DNA from: Pestalotiopsis fici W106-1
Taxonomy: Eukaryota; Ascomycota; Sordariomycetes; Amphisphaeriales; Sporocadaceae
Direction of reading: 5' to 3'
Length of the DNA: 64,000 nucleotides
Assembly: GCF_000516985.1 (NCBI RefSeq)
Contig: NW_006917103.1
Location: 1,054,001 to 1,118,000, forward strand
The notes beneath the pieces were generated by a model, which saw nothing but the letters and a program-made list of their open reading frames with translations, did no database searches and was not told the origin of the DNA. This document shows, piece after piece, positions 10,898-22,554 of this stretch. Numbering within the stretch: position 1 is the first letter of the stretch; each line of letters opens with the position of its first letter. Made by a program: the position numbers and the translations under genes.

Positions 10898-12438
10898 TTA
10901 CTCCGACTCGCTTTCTGATCCCAAAAATGCCAGATCAGCCATTCTCTTCGTGACTCGAGGCTTAGCATCTTCTGCCTCACTTTCCTCCGCGGATTCCTCC
11001 TTCATGGATGCCCGGGCTTTGCTTCTAGAGGCACGACCGGCACGGCCATTGGTGCCCCATAGATCATTCATTTCCTGTACAGCATCCAGATCAGCCAACA
11101 ATTCACGCTTCTCCTTGATTTCCTTGGCCTTTGCTTCCGAAAAACGACCGGTAATTCCCACATCGGCCAGCATCTTTCGCAAATGTCGGATTTTGGCCTT
11201 GCTATCGTCACCGTGCTCTTTCAGCTCGATACCCCAGATCTTGCGAATTCCACACTTGACTAGTTGGCCCTGCAACTTCTTGATCTCTGCTTCATCGCCC
11301 GTGGGCTCCTTGGCACCCGACTTTGCTGCCTTTGACTTGGCTGGACCCTTGCCACCTTTGGGCTCCTTTGTCTTTCGCTTCTTGGGCACTGGATCATCGT
11401 CTATGACTGAGGAAAGGTCGGAGCTATCATCGTCTACGGCCGGCTTGCTTTCTTCCTTCTTCGCCTTTTTCTTGGGCGGTGGCCCGTCGTCGACGACTGA
11501 CGAGAGGTCCGAGCTATCATCATCTGCGACTGTGGGTTTGCTGCCTCTCTCCTCCTCGGCCGCCTCAACCTGGGGCTTTTCCTCATTGTCAAAGTCCTGG
11601 CCCTTCACTTTTGCTGCGTCTTTTCTCTCAGCTTCATCTTCGGGTTCGTTGCTAGGGACTTTCTTCTTTTCAGAATCTTCATCCTCGTCTTCAGACTCAA
11701 TCTTGGCATCTTTGCTTGCACGCTTGCGCTTGGTAGCGGCTGCGCCTGATTCACTCTTCACGTCGTCGTCCTCGTCGTCATCATCATCTAAAAGCGCAGC
11801 TTTCTTCTTGGGTCTACCCCTTGCTGCGGCTTTCTTTGGCTTGGCTTCCACCTCGGATTCGTCTAGATCGCTGAGTTCGGACTCGGATGCAGCCTTCTTG
11901 ACTTTCTTTTGGGGCTTCGTGACTCGCTCCTTGGGCTTCTCTTCCTCTTCGGAGTCCTCAAGTTCGCTTAATTCAGACTCGGACGAGACGGGCTTCTTGC
12001 CCTTCTTGGGCGCGACCTTTTTGGCGGGTTTCTTGGGAGCGGCCTCCTTCTTGACGCGCTTGGGTTTTTGTTCGGGCTCTTCGCTCGATTGGCGCTTCAC
12101 GGCAGTCTTCTTAACGTTTGGCGATTCCGACTCCTTCTTGGGTTCGTCATCGCTTTCCTCGCCATTCTAGTCATGAGTTAGTATATAAAAAGACCCCACC
12201 ATGTTATCCCCATGGCCCAAACGGCAAGCACATAATGACTTACAATTGCTTTGTGGATGATCTTCTTGCTACGCTCTTTCCACTCTGGGCTCTCCTTGAA
12301 AAACTGCTCCGGAAGATCGAGCTTCTCTTCAACCAGAGTGCGGACCTTGTTCACAGTAACCTCCTCCTCGTTATCGAGCAAAGCCTTGGTCTCGATTCGC
12401 AGCTCCTTCTCCAAAGTCTTGTCCGACGGCGCGGGCAT
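10898..12438 (-). CDS. HIRIP3-like / DEK_C-domain chromatin protein
   Basis: Probable nuclear histone-binding or chromatin factor. Exons 12438-12244 and 12166-10898 encode 487 residues. The intron has GTAAGT, a TACTAAC branch and TAG. Residues about 8-62 form a DEK_C-type helical domain (LVEEKLDLPEQFF..KSKKII-like). The middle is a long acidic/basic low-complexity tract with repeated blocks: ESELSELE/ESELSDLD and two copies of DDSSDLSSV followed by PKK-type basic runs. The C-terminal region, about residues 355-432, matches the HIRIP3 conserved domain (IKKLQGQLVKCGIRKIW, then KIRHLRKMLADVGITG). HIRIP3 is known as an H2A-H2B chaperone interacting with HIRA; that role here is inferred. Confidence 0.85.
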
Positions 12439-13102
12439 TGTCGCGGTGGATGGAAACGGGCGCGACAATTGCGAGGAAACGTATTCTATCAAGTGGTCAA
12501 TTGATAAAAACGAGCGTGTAGTTTGAGATGGACTGTGACTTTGATTTGAACGTCGTTTGACGCGTCGCCGGCAATTGCTTGTAAGTAAGCGCGTGTCGGC
12601 CTGCAAGGTAGATCCAGATCATTCAGGCGGGTCGGCGGGCGGGCGGCGGCGTGTGGGGTCAAAAGCTGGTGGGCAATTCTCTTGTTGGAGTTAAAGTGGG
12701 TCCTTTTGTTGTCTGAAGAGTGGAAATTGGACGAATGCGACCAATGAATGCACAGACTTTGGACGGGACTCGGCGACTCGGAAATAAACCATATGTACAA
12801 ATTGCTTTATGATCTCGCCACGACTCACTACTGTACAACTAATAACTAGAACACATCCGACTATAGATTATACTTCTTATAAGCTGCGATAACGTTAGAA
12901 AATTAACCAAGATTATAGGCACTGCAAGCACTACACTAGCTGTTTTGAGAAGCTGCACCCTGGCTTTCCTGTCTGTCGTTTTGCATCTAGGATCAATGCG
13001 GCGCCTCAAAGTGAACCCATCACTGCCACGAAGGAAACCTGTCAAATCGCAAAGCTTCTATATATAATAGTCGAACGAGCCCTCTGAGAGATACCATGTT
13101 GT
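12439..13102. other. Intergenic spacer
   Basis: Holds the 5' flank of the HIRIP3-like gene and the 3' flank of the 2OG oxygenase gene. No further gene is visible. This is the left border of the gene-sparse accessory region. Confidence 0.5.
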
Positions 13103-14485
13103 TCAAGACAGTAGCATCCGATATGACCATTGATCCTGAGGTACATCCCGGTATTTGATGCTTGTGGGATGCTTCTTTCTAGCTGGCAGGACACGGCGAA
13201 TATACAAGTCCCCAACATTGATGCGCTCGTAGCTCGGTACCTCACCCTGCTCCACGCAGCAGTCCAGGACGTCCAGTTCGACATCAGGGTCCATTGTCAG
13301 AAAGAATGGAAGTGAATATCGCTCCTGGCCTGTCTTGTTTCGCACACGGTGAACGGTAGCGGGAAACAGGCCATTCGTCTGGCGCTCCAGGTACTGTCCC
13401 ACGTTGCAGACGAGCGTGCCGGGGATCGGCGGAGCGTCCACCCAGATACCATCGGGATTGAGCACCTCGAGCGCCGGCACATTCTCTCCTTGGAGCACCA
13501 AGGTGAGCCAGCTAAAGTCTGCGTGGGCGCCGAGCCCGACGCTGGCAGCATCCTCTGTCACCGGGGTTGGCGGGTAGTATAGCGGGCGCATGCCAGTAAT
13601 TGGGAATTGAAAGTGCTTGTCAAAGGCCGTCTCCTCCATGCCAAAGGCCAAGGCGAATATTTGGACGAGTTTCATCGCCAGGGGAAAGACATGGCTGTCG
13701 GGCAGCGCAAGATTACCTTGTTAGCTCTCGGCTCTCGCCCAACTAGCATGCGCTCTTGGATCTGGGACTTACTGGTAGTACTTGTACAGGCCATCGCGCC
13801 ACCACGGTGCCTTTTCTGGCCATATGTTCTGCGGCTGCGTGATGTGAGCCGGTCGTTGCTTTCCCGTCCTCCCAACATAGTCCTGCTCTGGCTCAATTAC
13901 ACAATCTCCCATCGTAAAAGCCTCTTTGATGTCTATTTGCTAGTGTTAGCAGATATGTCTCATGCTGCATTCTCCAAGATTTCAAACTCACCCCCCTGGG
14001 TTCTTGGATCTAGTTTCGTCTCCAACATTGGTTCATAACCACGAATTGCAGGATTCTTTTGGACATGGGCATCCATCTTGCTGTCCAGGTCGAGAGCAAA
14101 GAAGTTCTTCAGCAATTGGAACGTCTCGACAACTATTTCTTGGGGAATCCCATGATTCTTGACATAGAAGAAGCCACATTCGTGGCATGCTTTATAAATG
14201 TCGTCGGCGATAGCCTTTCGTTGGGCGGCAGTCCCGTCCAAGTCAGTCAGATCAATCGTTGGAATGGTTGTGAATCCGGATGCTTTCTCGGACACCTTGC
14301 GGTACGTAGCTTCGGAGCCAGAGTGGAAGTAGACGTGCTCCGCGCCCTAAATCATCAACTGTCAAATCCATTCGTGGTGTAGTTGTTCGCGTCTCACACG
14401 AGCTCCTTGCATGCAGAGACGGACTCACGTCTCTGGCTATACCCAGATTGCCGCTGCCGGGAATCGCGCTCGCCACCTCAGCCAT
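13103..14485 (-). CDS. 2-oxoglutarate/Fe(II)-dependent dioxygenase, isopenicillin N synthase-like
   Basis: Soluble non-heme iron oxygenase that couples 2-oxoglutarate decarboxylation to substrate oxidation; the substrate is unknown. Four exons (14485-14429, 14346-13992, 13932-13773, 13694-13103) give 387 residues. ATG 14485 (MAEVASAIP). DIOX_N domain: PTIDLTDLDG and HECGFFYVKNHGIP. The C-terminal jelly roll carries the iron triad HAD (GAHADFSWLTLV) and a distal His in ATVHRVRN, with the 2-oxoglutarate-binding Arg in RYSLPFF. All ligands are present, so it is likely active. It is divergent from the MFS transporter gene at 14947 with 461 nt between starts, so a shared promoter is likely. Such enzymes occur in secondary metabolism and in nutrient breakdown. 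Confidence 0.93.
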
Positions 14486-14946
14486 GATGCTTCTCCTTCC
14501 TTGTCGGGTATTGATACAAAATTAGCAGAAATTCTCAGATCACACAGAAAAAATCAATCATGTCTACTCCAAGGATTCTGTGCATATATGGAGGAGGTCA
14601 TCACCGAGTCGCGGCAGGCAATGTCCAAATCCAGATTGGTTCGCGGACCTCTGCCTATCGGTGCCCCACCTTCAGCACACCCGTCGGCTGGTCGGCTGTC
14701 CGACTGGGCATGACCTTTGTCGTAGTCCATCATCTGTGCCCAATAACTTGATTGATGATTGGCCAGTTATACAACTGCTAGAGATAAGAGTCCTTGTGCG
14801 CGTACAAGATGTAAAAGTTCCAGGGGCTGCAATTCCAGTAGAAGTGACAGCCACATTTGAACCGACCACACCATCGCATTCAAGCTCTCTGATCTGGTAT
14901 GCGAACAAGCCATTTCTGAGGAGTATCGTGTCGGCCCCAGTGCAAC
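14486..14946. promoter_or_regulatory. Candidate bidirectional promoter, 2OG oxygenase / MFS transporter
   Basis: A 461-nt gap separates two divergent start codons. No specific factor site is assigned. The divergent arrangement is the only evidence for co-regulation. Confidence 0.35.
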
Positions 14947-16719
14947 ATGTCTTTATCCGTATCCTACTACGCGAGGAATCTCTTTGCATCATCCTATGGC
15001 AAGGACCGCCCCAAGTTCTTCATCTGGTATCCTGAAGGGACATCGTCGGCTGAAAAGAAGCTGCTCTTCAAGATTGACTTCTTCATTCTCACCTATGGCT
15101 GTCTCGCATACTTTACCAAGTGGCTGGATCAAGCCAACTTGAGCAACGCCTATGTGTCGGGGATGAAGGAAGACCTCGCCATGTACGGCACCGAGTACAA
15201 TTTGGCCGTGACCTGCTTCTCCATCGGCCAGATCCTTGGTGCGATTCCTGCCAACCTTTTACTGACCTGGATACCCCCTCGTATTCTCTTGCCTGGCATG
15301 GAACTTATCTGGGCTGTACTGACGATTGGCACGTATGCTGTTCGTGATGTGAATCAGGTAGGAATATCTTTCACCATTAAATAGAGAGGCCGAACGGCGG
15401 AAAGTGGCTAACTTTTCTCTCTCCTTTTCAAAGCTGTATCCCCTCCGGTTCTTCATTGGCTTTCTCGAGGGCTCATGTTTCGTTGGCGTACAATATGTTC
15501 TTGGTAGTTGGTACAAAAAGACGGAGCTAGGTAATCTTCGTTCTCCTTGATACTGAAACAGAAAAGAATGTCAGTAGTATTGATACGAGATAACAGGCAA
15601 ACGTACCGCCATATTTGCATGCGCTGCCTACGTTGGCACAATGATATCCGGATACTTGCAGTCGGCAGCTCTGGCCACGCTCGAAGGCCGAGATGGCATT
15701 GCTGGATGGAGGTGGTATGTGACTCTCCTTGCACCAGTATAACTTACACTGTATCTCGGGTGCTAATGGTGCATGCTGTAGGGTGTTCATCATTGATGGA
15801 ATCATTACCGTAGTGGTTGCAATCTACGGCTTTATCTTCTTTCCTGATACTCCATACGACACCAAGGCTTTTTATTTGAGCGCCGAAGAAAAGGCTCGAT
15901 GTCTCGAGCGCATCGTAGAAGATGGTCGCCAGGAAACGGTCAACTCCTTTAGCTGGGACATGTTTGTGCGTGCCGCGAGATCATGGCAACTCTATGTTCT
16001 GACCATTCTGTTCATGTAAGTTCCTTAGTCAAAATAGGCTCGTGGCTCTTGACTCTTGACTCTTGACTTACACACCGTCTGATAGGTTTTGGAACACTAC
16101 TGTTGGCAAGGTGGCCAATACCGTCATGCAGTTGTACCTGAAAGCGGACACGGAACACACTTGGTCCATTTACCAAGTCAACAACATACCCACGGCAATC
16201 AACGGCTGGAACATTGTGCTGATTCTGTGTCTAAACGCATATGTTGATGCCACTGGATACCGTATGGGAGTTGTTGCCTTCAATCTTGTTCTCTTGATCT
16301 TTGGCACAATATGTCTCGTTGTTTGGGAAATCCCTCTGGGCTTGAAGATTGTTTCTTACCTGTTTGCCGGCACCGACGGGCCCCTGAGTCCCATTTACTA
16401 CTCATGGGCCAACATCCTGACCGCTGGAGACCGCCAGGTACGAGGTCTAACCCTAGCAGTCATGAACGCAGCGGGAACTGCCCTGTCCACGGTTATTCAG
16501 CAGTTTCTCTACCCCACGACGGAGGCACCGCAATTCAGTAATGGTTTTAGGGCAAGCCTGGGATTTATCTGCGGCATGTGCATATGGGTAGTGGTTGTGC
16601 GTGTGCTGGAAATGCGTGAGCTAGCTCGGCAGAGCCCTCAGACGGTTTACGTGGTGAATGCCGAGACTGAGTCTGACCCAGAATCACAACCAACGGCTGT
16701 TAAGGGCTCAGCCTCATAG
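14947..16719 (+). CDS. MFS transporter, pantothenate/allantoate (anion:cation symporter) type
   Basis: Plasma-membrane transporter of the major facilitator superfamily. Five exons (14947-15357, 15434-15530, 15597-15714, 15782-16015, 16086-16719) encode 497 residues with about 12 hydrophobic segments. The N-terminus KWLDQANLSNAYVSGM followed by DLAMYGTEYN is typical of the fungal Dal5/Liz1/Fen2 group (allantoate, pantothenate, other carboxylates). Junctions fall inside conserved segments: DVNQ-LYPLRFFIGFLEG and GWRW-VFIIDG. Intron 4 contains three tandem CTCTTGA units (16046-16066). The substrate cannot be fixed from sequence; pantothenate or another small carboxylic acid is likely. It is divergent from the 2OG oxygenase gene. 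Confidence 0.93.
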
Positions 16720-18312
16720 AGCAGCCTAGACTTTGGACGGATAGATGAAAACTAGTAGAACTGGTGAACTGGGTGCTAGGATAGTAGTGGTTACCTACCA
16801 GTGCTAACTAGATTCAATTTGGCGGTTGTATTCTTCCCGCAGGACTGTGGGGAATCCATAGGTGCAGAGCACTCCCCTCGACATAAGAATTTTGACACTC
16901 GTCACCAAAACATTCACTTTTCGACTCCCCGGAACACAAGTCAAAAAAGCGATTTTTGGATAGAAAAAAAAGCCAACGAATATTATACTAAAGAGCAGGT
17001 CAAGACCATATTTTTTGAATTACATTTTTCCCAATTTATTTGACGGACATGTGGTCGGTCAAAGTTGGGGTATCAGCACAGGTGTAGAAGTTCCCATGAC
17101 TAGCTCCTGAGAGTTCATAATATTTGCCACCCAATAATCGAAAAGACGTGTGCGGGTGCGGATCCTCGCAAGCCTCGGATCATGTCCGCTTGTATCTAGT
17201 GAATCTTGCATTCAACAATTGGCTGATGCTGACGTCGCATTAGTTCTGCCATCATGTAGGAATTGGTGTGACTCAATTGTCAACAAAACTTGGCCATGAT
17301 GGGATTTAGAGTCAGGTACAGATTGGCAATACTGAAGGTGGCGAAAACATGTGAGCCAATCTGGGTAATGGGAATCTGGCGATGAGGAGGCGTTTTGTGG
17401 GAACACCGATCATTTTTCCATGGGAATCTTGAATCGCGCCCTGAAATCGTCATGCTTTGTCAAATTCAACCATAACTCTATGGGGAGATCGACAATAAAA
17501 GAATGCAACATGACGTTTCATGGTTCATTTACTTTGCCGTATTTGCGGGAACTAGAGATGGGCATGGCTTTAATTCCATTGCACGCAAAAGTTGAGCTCA
17601 GACCTGCATATTCGATGTTCGCCACTGAGCTTGGCTGCAAGGCCCGTGAACGGTATAACTCGCACACCAAACACTAGCACACAAAGTCAGTTTCCAGCCA
17701 ATCAATCGCCTCATTTAAACAACGGGTATTTGTGTTTCTTCGTTTTTTCTTTTGAAGATGGCAAATTCACGCGTGCTGGCCATGGCGGAAAACTATGCAG
17801 CTTCTCCAACCGTGATCGTGATCGTGATCATGATCGTGATCGCTCTCGATTGTCGGTTTTGCTCTCGTTGCTGAAGCCACGATTATCATTATTATCCAAG
17901 ATCTCGCCAACATGGAGGATAGGTTGTGGCTTGTAACCATGTACATGATAATGTATCCCCCTATACAATGTTCATACCCTAGATTCACAACCAATGGCTG
18001 TTGTCTACTACCACCTCATGTTCCAGACTCCATACGCTTAAGGAGTGCTAGGCCATTCTGGCAACCTGTATCATTTTTTCATGGGGAGTCTTGTAACTCC
18101 AGACCTAGCAGAAGATCAAATCCAACGGTCCTTGTGGGGCGTTATCTCTTATAGCATGACAAAGAACTGAAGGAAAGTGGCCCAAGAAGAAAACTAAATC
18201 AGGTCAGTTGACAGGAATGTTTACTTCTTGGTTTTCATTGTTACAAAATAAATTTATCGTGTAAGCCGACATCAGATTGCTAGTTGTTTACCCCGTGTCA
18301 ACAAGATAGAAC
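16720..18312. other. Long upstream region of the LOV/GATA gene
   Basis: No supported gene in about 1.6 kb. The distinctive element is the GATC array at 17812-17841. Other open frames in this interval show no domain. Confidence 0.5.
17812..17841. repeat. GTGATC hexamer array (five GATC in 30 nt), possible light-responsive element
   Basis: Five tandem 6-mers, four GTGATC and one ATGATC, place a GATC every 6 bp. The array lies about 480 bp upstream of the WC-1-like start codon. Closely spaced GATC motifs are the known core of light-responsive elements bound by the Neurospora white-collar complex. A function here is inferred; it could be a neutral microsatellite. Confidence 0.55.
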
Positions 18313-20521
18313 ATGGACCCAAAGAGAAATGAGGCACCGGCTTATAACTTCAATTCCGGCCCAGGCCCACCCGAGCCCCCCGGAGCCGTCCCTACCACGT
18401 TGGAGGATTACGAAAACAAATTTTCCTTATCAGACACAACAGCCCTCGACCAAACATGGCATCCAAACACCAGGCATCCTCTCGCCGGCGAAACCGATAG
18501 TTCACCGCATCGTACAATTCAAGGGTCTACATCCGACGAACATGACAACTACTATCATGCCCGCCTCCAACACGAGGCATCGACAAGGCCCATACTGAAC
18601 AACGATCCTGGCGACACATTCGTGATGGGAGACGACCCAGCCGTCGATGATGTGAACCAACAACGCGCCACGGTCACATCACATCAAACAATTGCGTTCG
18701 ACATTGTCCAAGCCCTTCGACTCATCGCGGCCCGACCTCACCCACACACGAGCCTTCAAGCGACACAGCCCGTCCACCCTTTTGTTGTCGCGGATACCTG
18801 GCAGCATGACATGCCCATCATTTTCGTCTCAAATTCCTTTGAAGCCATGACGGGATATCACAACACGGAGATCCTAGGACGCAACTGTCGCTTTCTACAA
18901 TCTTCGGACGGATTCGTGCAACCCAGGGCTCCTCGACAACATATCGACAGCATCGACGCGTACCACTTCAAGCTATCCCTCGCGACTGGCGGCGAGTTTC
19001 GGCAGACGATTGTCAACTTCAAGAAAGGCGGTCAACCCTTCATCAACCTCATCACCATCATCCCTATCCCCTGGCCTGGAGCTGAGTCGAGGTTTCTCTT
19101 TGGCTACCAGATCGACGCTACCCACAATGCCCTAGCTCCTAAGAATCTTGAGCTGAACATTGGCGGTCGCAACTCACTCTTTTATCGTCGGACGCAACAG
19201 CTGTGTGCTTCTCACCATCGAGAACTTGAAGATGCCACTCCTTCGCCTTCTTCCCAATACCAGAGCGATTCGTCTCGACAGTCGGAACCTTCTCAAGCAT
19301 CCGAGTCTCGGATCATCGACCCTGACGATGTTGACCTGAACACAGAAGTCCTGATACGACTTTTTGACAACAACAGCAACGCTGCGCTTGACAAGCCTGG
19401 CTACAAAGCGTTGTGCAAGATTGTTCTAGACATGGCTGCCGGAATCATCCAAGTGTTATCGCTCACCGGCACAATTGTTTGGATATCTACATCATGCGTG
19501 CAACTGGGCTATTCTCCTACAGAACTTATCGGCTTGCCCATACAAGACAAATGGCATTCGGCTGATATTCCAGCTCTGTTCCGACATCTGAAAGCTGCAG
19601 CCGTCGGGCAAGTCATTGAACTCATTTCACGCTTTCGACGATCTGATGGGGAATACGCATGGTTGCACAATGTCGGCTCGATATTGCAAATGGCTGGTGG
19701 ACGTAGAGTAGCCGTGATGGCCGGTCTTCAACAAGAAGTACCCAACTTGAATCTGGCGTTACTGGATGCACAACGAGGCGTTGGCGACCAGGATGTGTGG
19801 GTAAAGATGTCCAGGTCGGGCCTGATTCTCAATGTTTTCCCTAACCGCATGACTGCATTGGGAATATCACAAGAACTGACTGGCACAACGTTTTCGCAAT
19901 TACTGGCAGATGATACGTCTCGTGAACGATTTCTTTACCTCGTGCTCAAGTCCACCTCATCTAGAATGACTCATCAAACAACCTTGGAGCTTGCATCGAC
20001 CACAGGCCCGGATCTATTGGCCGAAGCAACAATATTTGCGAGCGATACATCAGCAGAACGGCGGCCGCATGTTCTAATTCTCCACTGCCGGATCACAAAG
20101 TCCACCACGAAGAAGGGTACGTTCAATCGCTGTGAAACTTGATGGACTTCATTGCCTTGACTCATACCCGATGTTAGGAAAGAATCCCGAGGTGGTTATT
20201 GCAGCCCACGCCAGCTCTTCCAAGAACGAGGACCTCTTTGAGAAACTACGTTCAAGCAATTTTGGCGTATGGCAAGTCGAAATGAATAGTCTAGCTCAAG
20301 AAAACGACGATCTCCGACTGGAATTGGGCCGCCTTCAAGCTTTGTCAAAGCAGCGCAAGCTTCTCAAGAGGACAAGCAAGGTTCCCTTTGATGGCTGTGC
20401 CAACTGCCACGCGCGTGAAACGCCAGAATGGCGTCGAGGACCCAGTGGTCAAAAAGATCTTTGCAACAGATGCGGGCTTCGGTGGGCCAAGTCGCGACAC
20501 AAAGAGGGCACAAATACCTAG
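18313..20521 (+). CDS. White collar-1-like LOV-PAS-PAS-GATA photoreceptor/transcription factor (compact)
   Basis: Predicted blue-light sensor and DNA-binding regulator. Exons 18313-20116 and 20178-20521 (intron GTACGT..TTAG) encode 715 residues. The LOV domain, about residues 155-268, has the canonical GRNCRFLQ with flavin-adduct Cys192, then KKGGQPFINL and IPIPW. A second PAS (about 370-480) and a third (about 495-600) match WC-1 PAS-B and PAS-C in order. A helical/basic linker (KQRKLLKR) precedes a GATA-type finger, C-x2-C-x18-C-x2-C from about residue 675 (CANCHARETPEW, then CNRCGLRWAKS). The order is that of WC-1, but the protein is much shorter than N. crassa WC-1 (about 1,170 aa). It lacks long polyQ tracts and ends right after the finger. 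It could be the sole WC-1 orthologue or a paralogue. Confidence 0.93.
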
Positions 20522-21241
20522 GCACTCCTCGCCTACCATGTGTGTACTTGGAAGCGTACGACTGTCGCTAACAAGCTTTGTGACGACATAGCTACACGTC
20601 CAATCACGAGGAAAATGGTGCCATCGAGATCACAAAACGGAAGTCAAAGTCATCATATCCGGCCATATTTAGGAGCGTTGGCATCATTGGCACGGATATA
20701 TCGGACTTGCAGGAGATAATTTTCAACGACCATAATAGTAAAATTTCCGAGTCTGATGAATACCTAGGTAGCTATCAGCAAAGAAGAAAAAGGCGTTGGT
20801 TTCAGACGCTATACTACTTGTCGAAAAAAGGAAGCTCATCGGACCCCGGATTCCGACTTGGCGGCCTTCGCCTTGGCGGCTGATCGGAAAGCCTAAGCCG
20901 GCGACCGCTTCGTCCCCACCAGGTATCAGTCCGAGCAGCGGCTATCAATGATAACGAGCGAGCCCCATGTCCGGTCCTATCACCCTGTTGTCTTATGCTT
21001 GACGTATTATCTGGACCCGGATATACCTGCAACTTCACTTAAGCCTTCGCAAGCCTGTAATCCGTCGCGTGTCGTTGAACTCACCGTTTGCTCATGTTTC
21101 TCAGCTGCTGCTTATAGATAAGGCAGTGCACCTACCCGTTCCAATCATCAATTAGTATACCATCATCCAGATAACCCGGACCCGTGAGAGCACTTGATTG
21201 ATTTCACAGTGAGACGGAGGGGCCATTCTCAGGTATCAACT
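20522..21241. other. Intergenic region
   Basis: Lies between the tandem WC-1-like and second 2OG oxygenase genes. No additional gene is recognised; the right part is the oxygenase promoter. Confidence 0.5.
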
Positions 21242-22554
21242 ATGAGTGCTACCACAACCATCAAGAATTACCCCGCGCCCGAGTCATGCGCCGCCACTCA
21301 ACTCCGGATCATGTCCGGAGACGGGCCGGTCACCAGAACCGTCTTACGGACGCCCCCACGCGATGCCGATCCATCAGAATTGCCGGTGATTGACATATCT
21401 GACATTTACAGCCCTTTGCTGCCAGAGCGCCGCCAAGTCGCCGAGAAGTTGCGCAGCGCCTGCACCAATACGGGCTTTTTCTACATTGCCAACCACGGCA
21501 TACCCACTAAAGTTCTCAACACCGCCCACGCCGCCAGCTTGGACTTCTTTCGCCAGCCGCGCACCGTAAAAGATCAAGCTAGTTCAGAACAGTCGCAAAT
21601 TTTTAATGGCTACCAAGGGCCGCGCAGCCAGCGAATTAACCCGTTTGAATCCGTCGACGTTCGGGAGAGTTTCTCGTGGAAATATGATCCCAAGTACGAC
21701 GAAACCGTGACCGATCCAGCTGCCATTCCCGCCGAGGTGGCCCGCTGTCTGATCAGCGAGGACTTTTTGTGGGATGCAACGGCAAACTTGCCAGAATTCA
21801 AGACTGCGATCCTTGAGTACTGGCGGTCGTGTCTGAGACTTGCCCGTGCGCTTGTGCGGTCGTTTGCGCTCTCGCTCCATTTGCCCGAAGATTTTTTTGA
21901 TGAAAAGTTCTCCCATCCGGACGCAACCTTTTGGTAAGTAAAAAGATGACTGCACCATTGAGAATTCGTGGGACAGTTCTTGTACAACGCCTCGACGCCG
22001 TGTTTTGTTGCCACAGCCGCTTATGACTGTATCTAATATTCAATATAGCGTCAATTACTATCCACCACTGAAGCAGGTTCAACTATCAACCGATGAAGAT
22101 GCCGAGGTCTCTATAGGCTCCCATACAGACTTTCAGCTCTTCACCATGCTGTGGCAAGACAAGATCGGTGGATTGCAGGTCCTCAATAAGCAGGGCCAAT
22201 GGATCAACGCAAAACCCATTGAGGGGACGTTTGTTGTCAATATTGCTGACTATATGCAAAGAATCACGAATGATTTGTGAGTTTCATGAATTTCCAACCT
22301 CGGACACTTCTTTTTAACCAAATTATCTGTCAAGATACGTTAGTACGGTGCATCGCGTGCGGAATTTGAGCGGTAAAGAGCGCATAAGCATGCCGTTCTT
22401 CTTTGGCTTCAACTTGAATGAAAGCTGCGACGTCCTGGATAGTTGCGTCCCAGAAGGTGAAGAGAAGAAGTACCAGGAAATTAGTTGCCGCGATTGGGTT
22501 GAACGACGGGCCAAGGGCATGAATCAAGGCGATCTGAAGAAACCAATCTTATGA
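21242..22554 (+). CDS. 2-oxoglutarate/Fe(II)-dependent dioxygenase (second copy, distinct subtype)
   Basis: Non-heme iron oxygenase of unknown substrate. Exons 21242-21933, 22049-22276 and 22335-22554 encode 379 residues. ATG 21242 (MSATTTIKNY) is chosen over an in-frame upstream non-ATG extension. DIOX_N: PVIDISDIY and NTGFFYIANHGIP. Iron ligands are HTD in GSHTDFQLFTML and the distal His in STVHRVRN; the 2-oxoglutarate Arg is in ERISMPFFF. Both junctions restore conserved segments (TFC-VNYYPP and NDL-YVSTVHRV). It is clearly diverged from the enzyme at 13103, so the two are unlikely to be a recent duplication. It lies downstream of, and in the same direction as, the WC-1-like gene. Confidence 0.93.

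Noticed and set aside
10950..12170. A 406-codon plus-strand open frame rich in Ser/Leu
   Set aside because: It is the exact antisense of the acidic/Lys-rich HIRIP3-like gene. GAA/GAG/AAG-rich coding sequence automatically yields a stop-poor Ser/Phe/Leu antisense frame.
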